From Reticulitermes speratus (Eukaryota; Arthropoda; Insecta; Blattodea; Rhinotermitidae), in the NCBI GenBank assembly GCA_021186555.1, contig JAJKFL010000042.1:48765980-48829979 (forward strand): 64,000 nt of DNA. Reading direction: 5' to 3'. Below are positions 34,386 through 43,197 of the stretch, piece by piece. A program made the translations under genes and the position numbers. The notes under the pieces are model-generated. The model was given only the letters and a program-made list of their open reading frames with translations. It did not search any database and was not told where the DNA came from. Within the stretch, counting starts at the first letter, position 1. Each line of letters starts with the position of its first letter.

Positions 34386-35031
34386 ACGCTACCCCGACAA
34401 TTTTATTAAAAGAAATTCCTGCACTGTCATGATAATCCAACGAACTCGCGAACACTGGGTCACATACAGAAGGTCCGATGTGATTTTTGCATCAGGTGTT
34501 CTTTGTTACTCCGTAAAGAATGCCTGAAAAATGAGAAATTAAATAAGATTATAAGGGAAAGAGAGAGAGAGAGAGTGAAAACGAGGACAAGGAATAGCAC
34601 AGGTGCAGTGGAGACACGACACGAACTGCTGTTATGGCCCTCGTAAACGGACAGTGCAGTATTGACACCCCTGTTCATATCAATATCACGACACTGGAAG
34701 ACCGATAAATCTTCTGCACTGTGGTTTTCAGCAGTGAAGTCAATGATAGGAATAGTTTATTAATAAAAACTGCTGTTTCGAAGAAACACTTCTGTTAGCC
34801 TGAGGGACTTGACCTCTAAGCAGACGAAAACGAAAATATGTGCCGTCCGCCAGGCTGTTTGTTATTAGTCCGCTGTTTTCAAACAGAATTTCCAGCCTGG
34901 GGCAGGACACAAATGGGGGTTTTTGAAATAGGAGGCTGGGGAGAACATTTGGACCTGAGAGGGAGAAAGAGACAGAGGATGGATGAAAATTACATAATGA
35001 GAACTTCATGATATGTACGTTCATAAGACTT
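34386..35031. other. unassigned interval
   Basis: A GA run near 34,556-34,574. No gene or repeat recognised. Confidence 0.35.
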
Positions 35032-35287
35032 TCTTCCCAATGGCTCAACAGCCCCTTTCGGGCCACGGCCCCCTCATTATCGAGGCTTCACGATCACACT
35101 CACACACACCACAGTTGGTAGGACTCCTCTGGACGAGTGATCAGCCCGTCGCAGAGACCTCTACCTGACAACACACAACACTCACAACAGACAAACATCC
35201 ATGCCCTAGGCGGGATTCGAACCCGCAATCCCAGTAAGCGAGCGACCGTAGACCCACGCCTTAGACCGCGCGGCCACTGGGATCGGC
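35032..35287 (-). mobile_element. SINE-A
   Basis: Complete head and body (GGGTTCGAATCCCG on the minus strand), 3' end GGGGCTGTTGAGCCATTGGG. No clear target duplication. Confidence 0.85.
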
Positions 35288-35384
35288 TTAAGATGTTGTT
35301 AGGGTGATCAAATTGAGAATGAAATGTATGTGAGAGATGAGAAAGACGAAACGTCGGTCGGTAAACGTGTAGCGAAAAGGTACT

Positions 35385-35800
35385 TCAGTGATCTAGGTAT
35401 AATGGGACGATAATATTAAAATTGGACTTAAATAAATCTGGGTTATGACAGTCACCGTGGTGGACATTCCGGTTATGACAGTCACCGTGGTGGACATTCC
35501 GGCTGCATATTCCAGTGGTTCCTGAGTTCAAGCCTCTGCCCGGAGACCGAACATCCTGAGGTATTTCGTGATTTTTCTCAGTCTCTATCGGTAACTGCTG
35601 GGATGCCGCCTTGTTTAGATCACCACAATTTCCCTCCATATCCGTTCCAGTGCTCAGGATAGGGACAGGTGGCGGGCTGTTGTGAATGCGGTAATGAACC
35701 TTCGGGTTCCATAAAACGCGGGGAATTTCTTGACTAGCTGACGACCTGTTAGCTTCTCAATAAGGACTGTGCTACATGGAGTTAGTTAGTTAGTTAGTTA
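35385..35800 (+). mobile_element. non-LTR 3' stub, family NL1, interrupted
   Basis: 35,395-35,425 matches the DNIKMDL region and 35,650-35,800 matches the C-terminus and 3' tail ending in GTTAGTTAGTTAGTTA. Between them is an unrelated segment in which GGTTATGACAGTCACCGTGG with the following ten bases is duplicated (about 35,441 and 35,470). Confidence 0.65.
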
Positions 35801-35945
35801 AGGCATTCCAGTGCGTCACTCACTGTCCTGCACGACGTCGAACGGTCTGAACAACTGAGTGTCCGCCACTAGACCGCTAACAAACAAACAAACAAACAAA
35901 AGGTGAAAGCTAAAATTGTCTCTGTCCACTCTGTGATATCATACA

Positions 35946-36184
35946 GGCGGAGTAAAGGTACATCTCCGCTCATTCTTAACCGTGTCACTGGGTGGAGGTG
36001 AATGGTCAACTTCACGCCCCGGCCGCTTTACCCCTTGTATCCATACAGTAGGACGGTCGGTGGGCCCCAGAGCCGGTGTGGACGTTTTGCAGAAGAGAAA
36101 AGTATCTTGCCCCTACCGGGATTCGAACCCTGGACCGTCCAGCCTGTAGCCTAGTTACTGTACAGACTACGTTGTCCCAGCTCC
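35946..36184 (-). mobile_element. SINE-B variant
   Basis: The minus strand has a diverged head (GGGACAACGTAGTCTGTACA), a B box GGGTTCGAATCCC, the body with CGGCCGGGGCGTGAAGTTGA, and GTTAAGAATGAGCGGAG. Same variant as 6594 and 15477. Confidence 0.75.
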
Positions 36185-36719
36185 TATAAATAAATAAATA
36201 CTGTGTAAAATGGTTTACTGTGACACAGGATAAGGACCAAATGCCAGCTGATACTGATTTTTGAGGATTCGTAAAAATGTGATGGATTTGAAGATTCATA
36301 TTAACGCTTCTTGGACTGCTTGCCCCTGAATATGAAGGAATTATGGTCCTCCGAAACGTCGAGATATATTTACCAGTATACACGGCTTCACACCCCAGAA
36401 CACTTGATTCTTCAGCAATACCGCAGTCAGAACCTCAAATCTTCTTCAAATTTCTTCACCAGCGCCCTTTGTATCGTGTCAAACCAGAGGCTGTCCAAAG
36501 CCATTTCCCGGAATTACTTTCGAATTATGCTTACTGAAACTGGACGGAACTGTAGACTTATTTGGCTGAATTGAACGTTTGGTATGACGTCGACATCGCA
36601 GACGTTTCGGAATAGTCAGAGATTATTACTGTTATAATTTCATTCTGTAGCTTGTTCTCCGCTAGATGTTACACTGGTTAATACAATTTGTAATTTTAGG
36701 TTTTACTGAAGTTCTAACG
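36185..36719. other. unassigned interval with hammerhead-like remnant
   Basis: 36,326-36,360 reads CTGAATATGA ... CTCCGAAACGTCGAG; the second box and GTC triplet are kept, the first box has a G-to-T change. No gene recognised. Confidence 0.35.
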
Positions 36720-37075
36720 TGGGCCGCGATAGCTCAGTCGGTATAGCGACTGTGTGGGCCGCGATAGCTCAGTCGGTATAGCGACTGTGTGGGCCGCGAT
36801 AGCTCAGTCGGTATAGCGACTCGCTACGGGCTGGACGGTCCGGGAATCGAATCCCGGTGGGGGCGAGATTTTCCGCACCCGTCCAGACCGGCCCTGGGGC
36901 CCACTCAGCTTCCTGTACAATGGGTACCGGGTCATTCCCGGGGGTAAAGCGGCCGGAAGGTGGAGTTGACCACCCACCCCCATCTAGCGCCGAAGTTAAA
37001 GAAAGAGTAGAGCTATACCTGTATTTCCCCTCTGTGCCTTCATGGCAGGTTATAGGTTGAGCTTGACCTTTACCT
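36720..37075 (+). mobile_element. SINE-B with triplicated 5' head
   Basis: GGGCCGCGATAGCTCAGTCG plus GTATAGCGACT occurs three times in tandem (36,722-36,815), then one complete SINE-B follows with B box, body and tail. The A-box half of the promoter is therefore present three times and the B box once. Confidence 0.9.
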
Positions 37076-37402
37076 CACTGAAGTTGTAGCAAATTCCGTC
37101 AACAACTATTTCTGAAGACAGTGTGCGGACAGTGTGCGGACAGTGTGGCCTTCCAAGCACCACTGTCCTATGGACGATCTTGCAAGTTCCTTCTTCAGGT
37201 TAAATCTCTCAGAACGATTGTGTGGCGCGTTTGGCGTTACGCAAGTTGCGTGGACTGTTGGTGCTGTTGTCAGCTGGTGCCTGTTGACATGCTAACTTGC
37301 TGCCATGTCAGTATTCTCGGCATCAGGGACGGCCTATCAATTACGTATATCAGATGTCATTGTCATTATGATCATCAAATTCAGGACGATGAAACGGTCA
37401 TG
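37076..37402. other. unassigned interval
   Basis: Begins with a short duplicated GTGTGCGGACA near 37,122-37,145. The plus-strand open frame 37121-37426 has no recognisable domain. Confidence 0.35.
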
Positions 37403-38650
37403 GTATGGCAAGGATGGGAGAGATGAGAGAGATGGGAGAGATGAGAGAGATGGGAGAGATGGGAGAGATGGAGAGAGATGAGAGAGATGGGAGAGATGGG
37501 AGAGATGAGAGAGATGGAGAGATGAGAGAGATGGGAGAGATGGGAGAGATGGGAGAGATGAGAGCGATGGGAGAGATGAGAGAGATGGGAGAGATGAGAG
37601 AGATGGGAGAGATGAGAGAGATGGGAGAGATGGGAGAGATGAGAGAGATGGGAGAGATGGGAGAGATGAGAGAGATGGGAGAGATGAGATGAGAGATGGG
37701 AGAGATGGGAGAGATGAGAGAGATGGGAGAGATGAGAGAGAGGAGAGATGGGAGAGATGGGAGAGATGAGAGCGATGGGAGAGATGAGAGAGATGGGAGA
37801 GATGAGAGAGATGAGAGAGATGGGAGAGATGAGAGAGATGGGAGAGATGAGAGCGATGGGAGAGATGGGAGAGATGAGAGAGATGGGAGAGATGAGAGAG
37901 ATGGGAGAGATGAGAGAGATGGGAGAGATGAGAGAGAGATGGGAGAGATGGGAGAGATGAGAGAGATGGGAGAGATGGAGAGATGGAGAGATGGGAGAGA
38001 TGAGAGAGATGGGAGAGATGGGAGAGATGAGAGAGATGGGAGAGATGGAGAGATGGAGGAGAGAGGATGAGAGAGATGGGAGAGAGATGGGAGAGATGAG
38101 AGATGAGGAGAGAGATGAGAGAGATGGAGAGATGAGAGAGTGGGAGAGATGAGAGAGATGGAGAGGATGGGAGAGATGGAGAGAGATGGGAGAGATGAGA
38201 GAGAGATGGGAGAGATGGAGAGATGAGGAGAGATGGGAGAGATGAGAGAGATGGAGATGGAGGATGGGAGAGATGAGAGAGATGGGAGAGATGATGAGAG
38301 ATGGGAGAGATGAGAGAGATGGAGAGATGGAGAGATGGGAGAGATGAAGAGAGGAGATGAGAGAGATGGAGAATGAGAGTGGGAGAGATGGAGAGAGATG
38401 GGAGAATGAGAGAGATGGGAGAGATGAGAGAGATGGAGAGATGGGAGAGATGAGAGAGATGGGAGAGATGAGAGAGATGGGAGAGATGGGAGAGATGAGA
38501 GAGATGGGAGAGATGAGAGAGATGGGAGAGATGAGAGAGATGGGAGAGATGAGAGTAGATGGGAGAGATGAGAGAGATGGGAAGAGATGAAAGAGATGGG
38601 AGAGATGGGAGAGATGGGAGAGATGAGAGAGATGGGAGAGATGAGAGATT
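37403..38650. repeat. 9-bp array GAGAGATGG/GAGAGATGA
   Basis: About 1.25 kb of alternating units, purine-only apart from one T per unit. Between about 38,040 and 38,400 one- and two-base deletions are frequent; both sides of that stretch are regular. Confidence 0.96.
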
Positions 38651-38778
38651 TATATAAAATATTAGTTAGGAAAGATGAAGGCTAGTGACTCCTTTGAACA
38701 CCAACTTGTTTGGGAAGGCAGTGTTCAAATGAATATCAGAGAAAAAACTTGAGGTCATGGCGACTGAATTATCTTAAA

Positions 38779-38936
38779 GTGTTTATAAAACACCGACGAA
38801 ATGCACTTCACTTTATCACTTTCTTATTTCAATAGACCCCTACATATGTTTTGGTTTATGCAAAACATATGTAGGGGTCTATTGAAATAGGAAAGTGGTA
38901 AAGTGAAGTGCATTTCGTCGGTGTTTTATAAACAGT
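38779..38936. mobile_element. palindromic foldback element
   Basis: Arms of about 75 bp: GTGTTTATAAAACACCGACG at the left is answered by CGTCGGTGTTTTATAAACA at the right, around GTTTTGGTTTATGCAAAAC. No coding capacity. It lies 29 bp from the LTR element. Confidence 0.85.
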
Positions 38937-38965
38937 GAATTGTGAAATATGCACTGTGAGACTAA

Positions 38966-39723
38966 TGTAGTGCCTACCCCAGAGGGTTGCTATCCTACAG
39001 CTCAATTCTCTGAAGCAGGTTCTATCGGTAGCGTCCGATAAGGCAATCGCTGGATTCCCTATTTCTAATTTCGCTGCCACCAGTAGGCGAACAGTAGCCT
39101 ACACTTTGCTCGATACGCCCCACAGGTAATTGTCAACGTATCAAAATAATACAGTAGGTTTAAAGTTTAAATAACATAACCTGTATTATATACAAAATAA
39201 ATAAATTTACAATAAAACTTAATTAACAACTTCACAGTTAAATTGCCACGTAAAGGTTAAATTAACTGCTTGCCCTCTTAATGAATTTTTAACGCCGCGT
39301 TGCTAAACAAATTTAGAATTTCAAATTCTGTCACCAAAGTATAAATACACCAAAAGTGCTCCGTTCCAGTAATCGTTTTCAAAGCAAATATAAAATTCAA
39401 TACAGCTCACTTACCTTGCACGCACAGCCATAAACCAGTATTTATCATTATCGCCGAAGTAACTTGCAGGAGCTTAGTGTCGTCTTTACAAAATTTCTGA
39501 AACGTGAATGAGGACGTTTGCCTCGCGGAATCTCCTTATATAAACAATTAAGGAATTCCCGCCTCAGCATACTTCGAAGTGCGGTGAACCAACGTTCACT
39601 GCACTGCAGGTAATAACCTCTAGTGGCAATGTCAGCAACATTCAACCAAATACCTAACTCAAAATTTAAACCTAAAATCAAAATTCAAAAAGATAAATCT
39701 ACCGCTATTATTCATTCATTACA
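38966..39723 (-). repeat. 3' LTR
   Basis: Starts TGTAGTGCC and ends CATTACA on the plus strand, giving TG...CA ends in either orientation. Identical by eye to 47486-48243. The small open frame inside (39448-39681) also occurs in the other LTR and has no domain I recognise. Confidence 0.95.
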
Positions 39724-39738
39724 TCTCTCCCTTTCTTC
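39724..39738 (-). promoter_or_regulatory. polypurine tract
   Basis: On the minus strand GAAGAAAGGGAGAGA directly precedes the 3' LTR. This is the expected plus-strand DNA primer site in reverse transcription. Confidence 0.85.
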
Positions 39739-40082
39739 AAATAAAGATTCGGGAGCGAATCTTTAAACAACGTACTAACCATCTTGTAATGAATGAATTA
39801 ATGCATGTCTAAGTAAACAAAATTACAACAACAAAAAAAAACCAAAACAGTGTACAATACTCAAGTAAATGTATAATGTCTTACAATTTCAACAGTGTAA
39901 ATCCCGCGGGTTTATATTCGGTAAGGAACATAAACGCCATCTAACCCATTAGATCACTGCGTCCTAGTGATAACATGGTGTGGCGGGAAATGTAGGTGTA
40001 GTGGGTAGAAAATATATATAAAACCGTAACAAAATTACAACCAGTACAACAAAATAAAACAGTCATTAACATTCTATCGTCT

Positions 40083-41927
40083 TCACGAAGCAGTCCGGTA
40101 CGTCGTGAAAGTAGTCGAGCTTCGTGCTGGTTCCTCGTGAGATAATTCGCGTGGAATTGATGTGGAACCACGGTGTTTTGGATCTGGTGATTCTTTTAAC
40201 GTTTGAGAAGGAGGTGCCTCTTTAGCTTTACAAAAAGTAATCACTCTGCAAAAATAGGACCAAAGAAGGAAAATTAGCAACAGTGAAACAGTCAAGGTGC
40301 CAAATATTGCAATTAAAATGGTGTACCAAATGCTTCTTTGGTTTCGCTGTGCTAATGTATGATGAAAGTGTAACATAGTGTTAACATCAGCAGTCACTCG
40401 TGGAGTAGTAAATTTTGACATTAAATCATCAATTTCAACAACTGCAGATGGAACTGTCTCCTGCAAAATGTTCAACTCGTGGTCCGTTAGAATACCGACT
40501 TTATCCGGTGTGTAGAAAGTTGGGTTTGGAAGTGCCATCTCGTTGCCTCCTGTCAGCTCTGGAGTCACAAGAAAGGTGTCGGTCACGATGTAGCACCGCA
40601 TGGCGTTGGAAACGAATCCGCTCCCCGAGAGTTCTCTGGAGTGAGAGGTCCACGTTCGGTTCTCCAAACAACGAAAGGTGACTTGTTGTGGCTCAGGTAT
40701 GTTGTAAATCCACAACGTATCGTGACGTGTCCATGCTGGTTCCTTGTGATGTTGAGACATCTGTCTCTGGCACAACTTATGTGAGTCCAAGGTCTGGAAA
40801 AATAAACTTGACTCACACGTTACAACTTTCGTCGTATAAATTTCTTTGTCTGCCGGACACATAGCAACACTGCCTCCAACGCAGCGATTGATTTCGGCTT
40901 CCGTGAACAAGGCGTAGCTGTGTTGAATTTCGTTAAATCCAAAATACATATAGTTCGGCTTATATTGAACAAAAGTGTTATTTAAAACGGGCATTGGGAA
41001 AGCAATTAATTTGTACAATACAAAATTACGATTGGCAGTCTTGAGTGGTACGTTTAAAATTAACCTAATATTATGGGCATCACCCACAATGGCTACCTTA
41101 ACCAGATCATAGTACAAGTACAAATTTTCAAACTTGCTTCCAGCAAACCATTCATAATTTTCAGGCAAGTAACGAGATGTGTTCACTAAAATGTTACGTA
41201 AGGTGTCTGGACTAACCAGATTAATTGGCAGCTTGCCTAAAAGCACACACTGTACGGCATCTGCGAGTTCATCCAAATTCTGACTCAAACGTAAAATAGC
41301 AAATTCCAATTGTCTAATGACAACATATAAGTCACTCATACCATGCAAAGTTACATTAAGCCACATTATATCTCTAGTAATTTCCTTAAATCTGTCATGT
41401 GACTGTGTTACCACACCTTTTACAATACTGGACAAATTCGTTAACACTTCCGAATTTGTGTTGGTAATAGTGTCTAGACGTTTCATGTAAGTCACATGGT
41501 TAGCAAGTGAGGAAACAATGTCTTGTTCACGTAACTGTAACTCGTTCAGCACTTCATGAAGGGAATGTAAATCTGATACAGTTGCAGTTCCAAACAAAGT
41601 CTTTAAAATTACACCTCCCAAGTTAACTAAACCTCTTCTGGGATCCAGTTTCGGTAGAAACTGCTTCAAATAATTAAGCTTGGCTTCAAGTGTTGTCAGT
41701 AAAATATCCACTTGTCTAAGTTCGTTTACAAACGTAAATTCTACAGTTTGGTCCTTTATTAAAAATAAATCTTCCCTCAAAGTAGCAATGATCTCTTCAT
41801 ATGGCTTCAAATCCAAGTCTAAAACAATGCGCCAGATGTCATTTGTTAAAATTACATCTTTTGTTTTCAAAAATACCGTGCTGTGGTTCAACGGTTGAAC
41901 AATTACACCTGCTACCAGGCTCAGCAT
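40083..41927 (-). CDS. env: Env-like fusion glycoprotein
   Basis: A 614-codon frame in the position of env, 3' of pol. By family knowledge, insect errantivirus Env proteins are related to baculovirus F proteins and mediate membrane fusion. Seen here: a short hydrophobic N-terminus (residues 1-11) that could serve as signal peptide; a dibasic DPRR followed by GLVNLGG (residues 95-105), the usual layout of a furin-type cleavage site before a fusion peptide; a long helical region; a cysteine-containing ectodomain; and a hydrophobic segment at about residues 532-560 followed by a charged tail of about 50 residues. No internal stop. The frame starts within a few bases of a plausible splice acceptor (TGTTACAG, ending at 41933), in line with expression from a spliced RNA. 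Confidence 0.88.
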   Translation of the reverse strand: MLSLVAGVIVQPLNHSTVFLKTKDVILTNDIWRIVLDLDLKPYEEIIATLREDLFLIKDQTVEFTFVNELRQVDILLTTLEAKLNYLKQFLPKLDPRRGLVNLGGVILKTLFGTATVSDLHSLHEVLNELQLREQDIVSSLANHVTYMKRLDTITNTNSEVLTNLSSIVKGVVTQSHDRFKEITRDIMWLNVTLHGMSDLYVVIRQLEFAILRLSQNLDELADAVQCVLLGKLPINLVSPDTLRNILVNTSRYLPENYEWFAGSKFENLYLYYDLVKVAIVGDAHNIRLILNVPLKTANRNFVLYKLIAFPMPVLNNTFVQYKPNYMYFGFNEIQHSYALFTEAEINRCVGGSVAMCPADKEIYTTKVVTCESSLFFQTLDSHKLCQRQMSQHHKEPAWTRHDTLWIYNIPEPQQVTFRCLENRTWTSHSRELSGSGFVSNAMRCYIVTDTFLVTPELTGGNEMALPNPTFYTPDKVGILTDHELNILQETVPSAVVEIDDLMSKFTTPRVTADVNTMLHFHHTLAQRNQRSIWYTILIAIFGTLTVSLLLIFLLWSYFCRVITFCKAKEAPPSQTLKESPDPKHRGSTSIPRELSHEEPARSSTTFTTYRTAS

Positions 41928-41932
41928 GCAAC

Positions 41933-41945
41933 CTGTAACACAACA
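41933..41945 (-). promoter_or_regulatory. putative splice acceptor for env mRNA
   Basis: On the minus strand TTGTTGTGTTACAG precedes the env ATG by a few bases. Related elements make env from a spliced transcript. Inferred from sequence only. Confidence 0.4.
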
Positions 41946-42294
41946 AGGATGTAATGTTCAAAATAGTCTACTTTAATTTTAAGTTTATCAAGTACCCAAT
42001 CATAAGTTATAAGCTAATCATTACGGAGTACGTATCCTCTGCCCACTGCAAGTACGCACTTCATTCGTCAGCTGTCTTTGTCTTATGACGTCAGAGTGGT
42101 ACCGATCATGTCGCAATGAAGGTCGGTTGTACTGTCAGCTGTTTACCACCATGCTGTGTCGTCTCTTAGTAACGTTCGACATCAGTTCGTTTTAACCACA
42201 GACAAATAGCAATTCATTCTAAAAAAAAAAATGTTCTTCGACTCCAGTCTCGTGTAGTGTAGTCACGTACCGTAGTCGCATAACTAGTCACGCT

Positions 42295-43197
42295 TTATGG
42301 CCGTCCGTCCTGCATCTGAATTCTCGTACGAGATCTAGTGATCGGCGGCTCTGGCCGTATAGTCCTTAGTTCGCGACTAGACAGTGTGTGTTTCGGTGGC
42401 ACATAGGTAGGGTCTCTTGCTTCAGAACTAGGGGTATCCAAACTTTCATGTCCCGCCTCAGGGGTATCCAACACTGGGTCAAGTGCTGTTCTTGGTTCAG
42501 TTCCTGGCTCTGCCGGTTGTGATCGCAATATTGGCCCTGAACCAATTGTAACGTCTTCCTCTTCTACCCTTTTCTTTGCCCCGAATTTCTCTTTCTTTAG
42601 AGTCTTTCGACCTGCCTTAGGTTCCCAAGTTTCTTCACTATAAGCTCTCTTTAGCCTATTGATGTGGACAACAAACTTTTTCCCGCGCAAACTAATTATT
42701 TCATAATTCAACTCTGACAGCTTAGCTGTTACCTGGAATGGACCTGTCCAGGGTTTATGAAACTTGCGGCATAAACCTGGTTTCTTAGCCGGATTGTACA
42801 AGTAAACCAAATCTCCTATTTCAAAACTTCTCAGTTTTGCCTTCCTGTCGTATAGCCTCTTATTATTCAAGTGAGACTTCCTGTTGTTTTTCTTTACAAA
42901 TTGATAGGCCTTCTCTAAACTAAACTTTAGGTTTTCTAATCGCCTTGCATGATCATGATCTTTCACTTCGTCAGACAATTTGGCCTTCAAATCGTCACTG
43001 CTAGGTAAAATCATTTCTCTACCATGCAACAAATGAAATGGGCTATACCCTGTAGTCGAATGTGGTGTAGCTCTGTATGCCATAAGAAAAAATGGAACCA
43101 AAGTGTCCCAGTTTGTATTTGCTGAGTCAACATAGTGCGAGAGACCTGTGTTCAAAGACCGGTGCAGTCTTTCGATCATTCCATTTGAAATCGGTGG
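42295..43197 (-). CDS. pol: Pol, 3' portion: integrase C-terminal part
   Basis: This is the continuation of pol in the same reading frame after the TAA at 43198-43200. It opens with the segment holding the third catalytic residue of the integrase core (SNGMIERLHRSL; E at 43171-43173, HR following). It then has a basic linker, and the GPF/Y module typical of Gypsy integrases (KPWTGPFQV and VHINRLKRAY, about residues 135-185 counted from the ATG at 43179). The last 100 residues are proline- and threonine-rich and not recognised. As it stands it can only be made by readthrough or by internal initiation, and the catalytic core is split from its partner residues. Confidence 0.85.
   Translation of the reverse strand, partial: PPISNGMIERLHRSLNTGLSHYVDSANTNWDTLVPFFLMAYRATPHSTTGYSPFHLLHGREMILPSSDDLKAKLSDEVKDHDHARRLENLKFSLEKAYQFVKKNNRKSHLNNKRLYDRKAKLRSFEIGDLVYLYNPAKKPGLCRKFHKPWTGPFQVTAKLSELNYEIISLRGKKFVVHINRLKRAYSEETWEPKAGRKTLKKEKFGAKKRVEEEDVTIGSGPILRSQPAEPGTEPRTALDPVLDTPEAGHESLDTPSSEARDPTYVPPKHTLSSRELRTIRPEPPITRSRTRIQMQDGRP

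Noticed and set aside
37405..38590. Arg/Glu/Met/Gly repeat proteins
   Set aside because: Translation of the 9-bp GAGAGATGG array.
39448..39681. 77-codon frame in the 3' LTR, with a copy at 47968-48201
   Set aside because: Present only because LTRs are duplicated; no domain, and located in the expected regulatory part.
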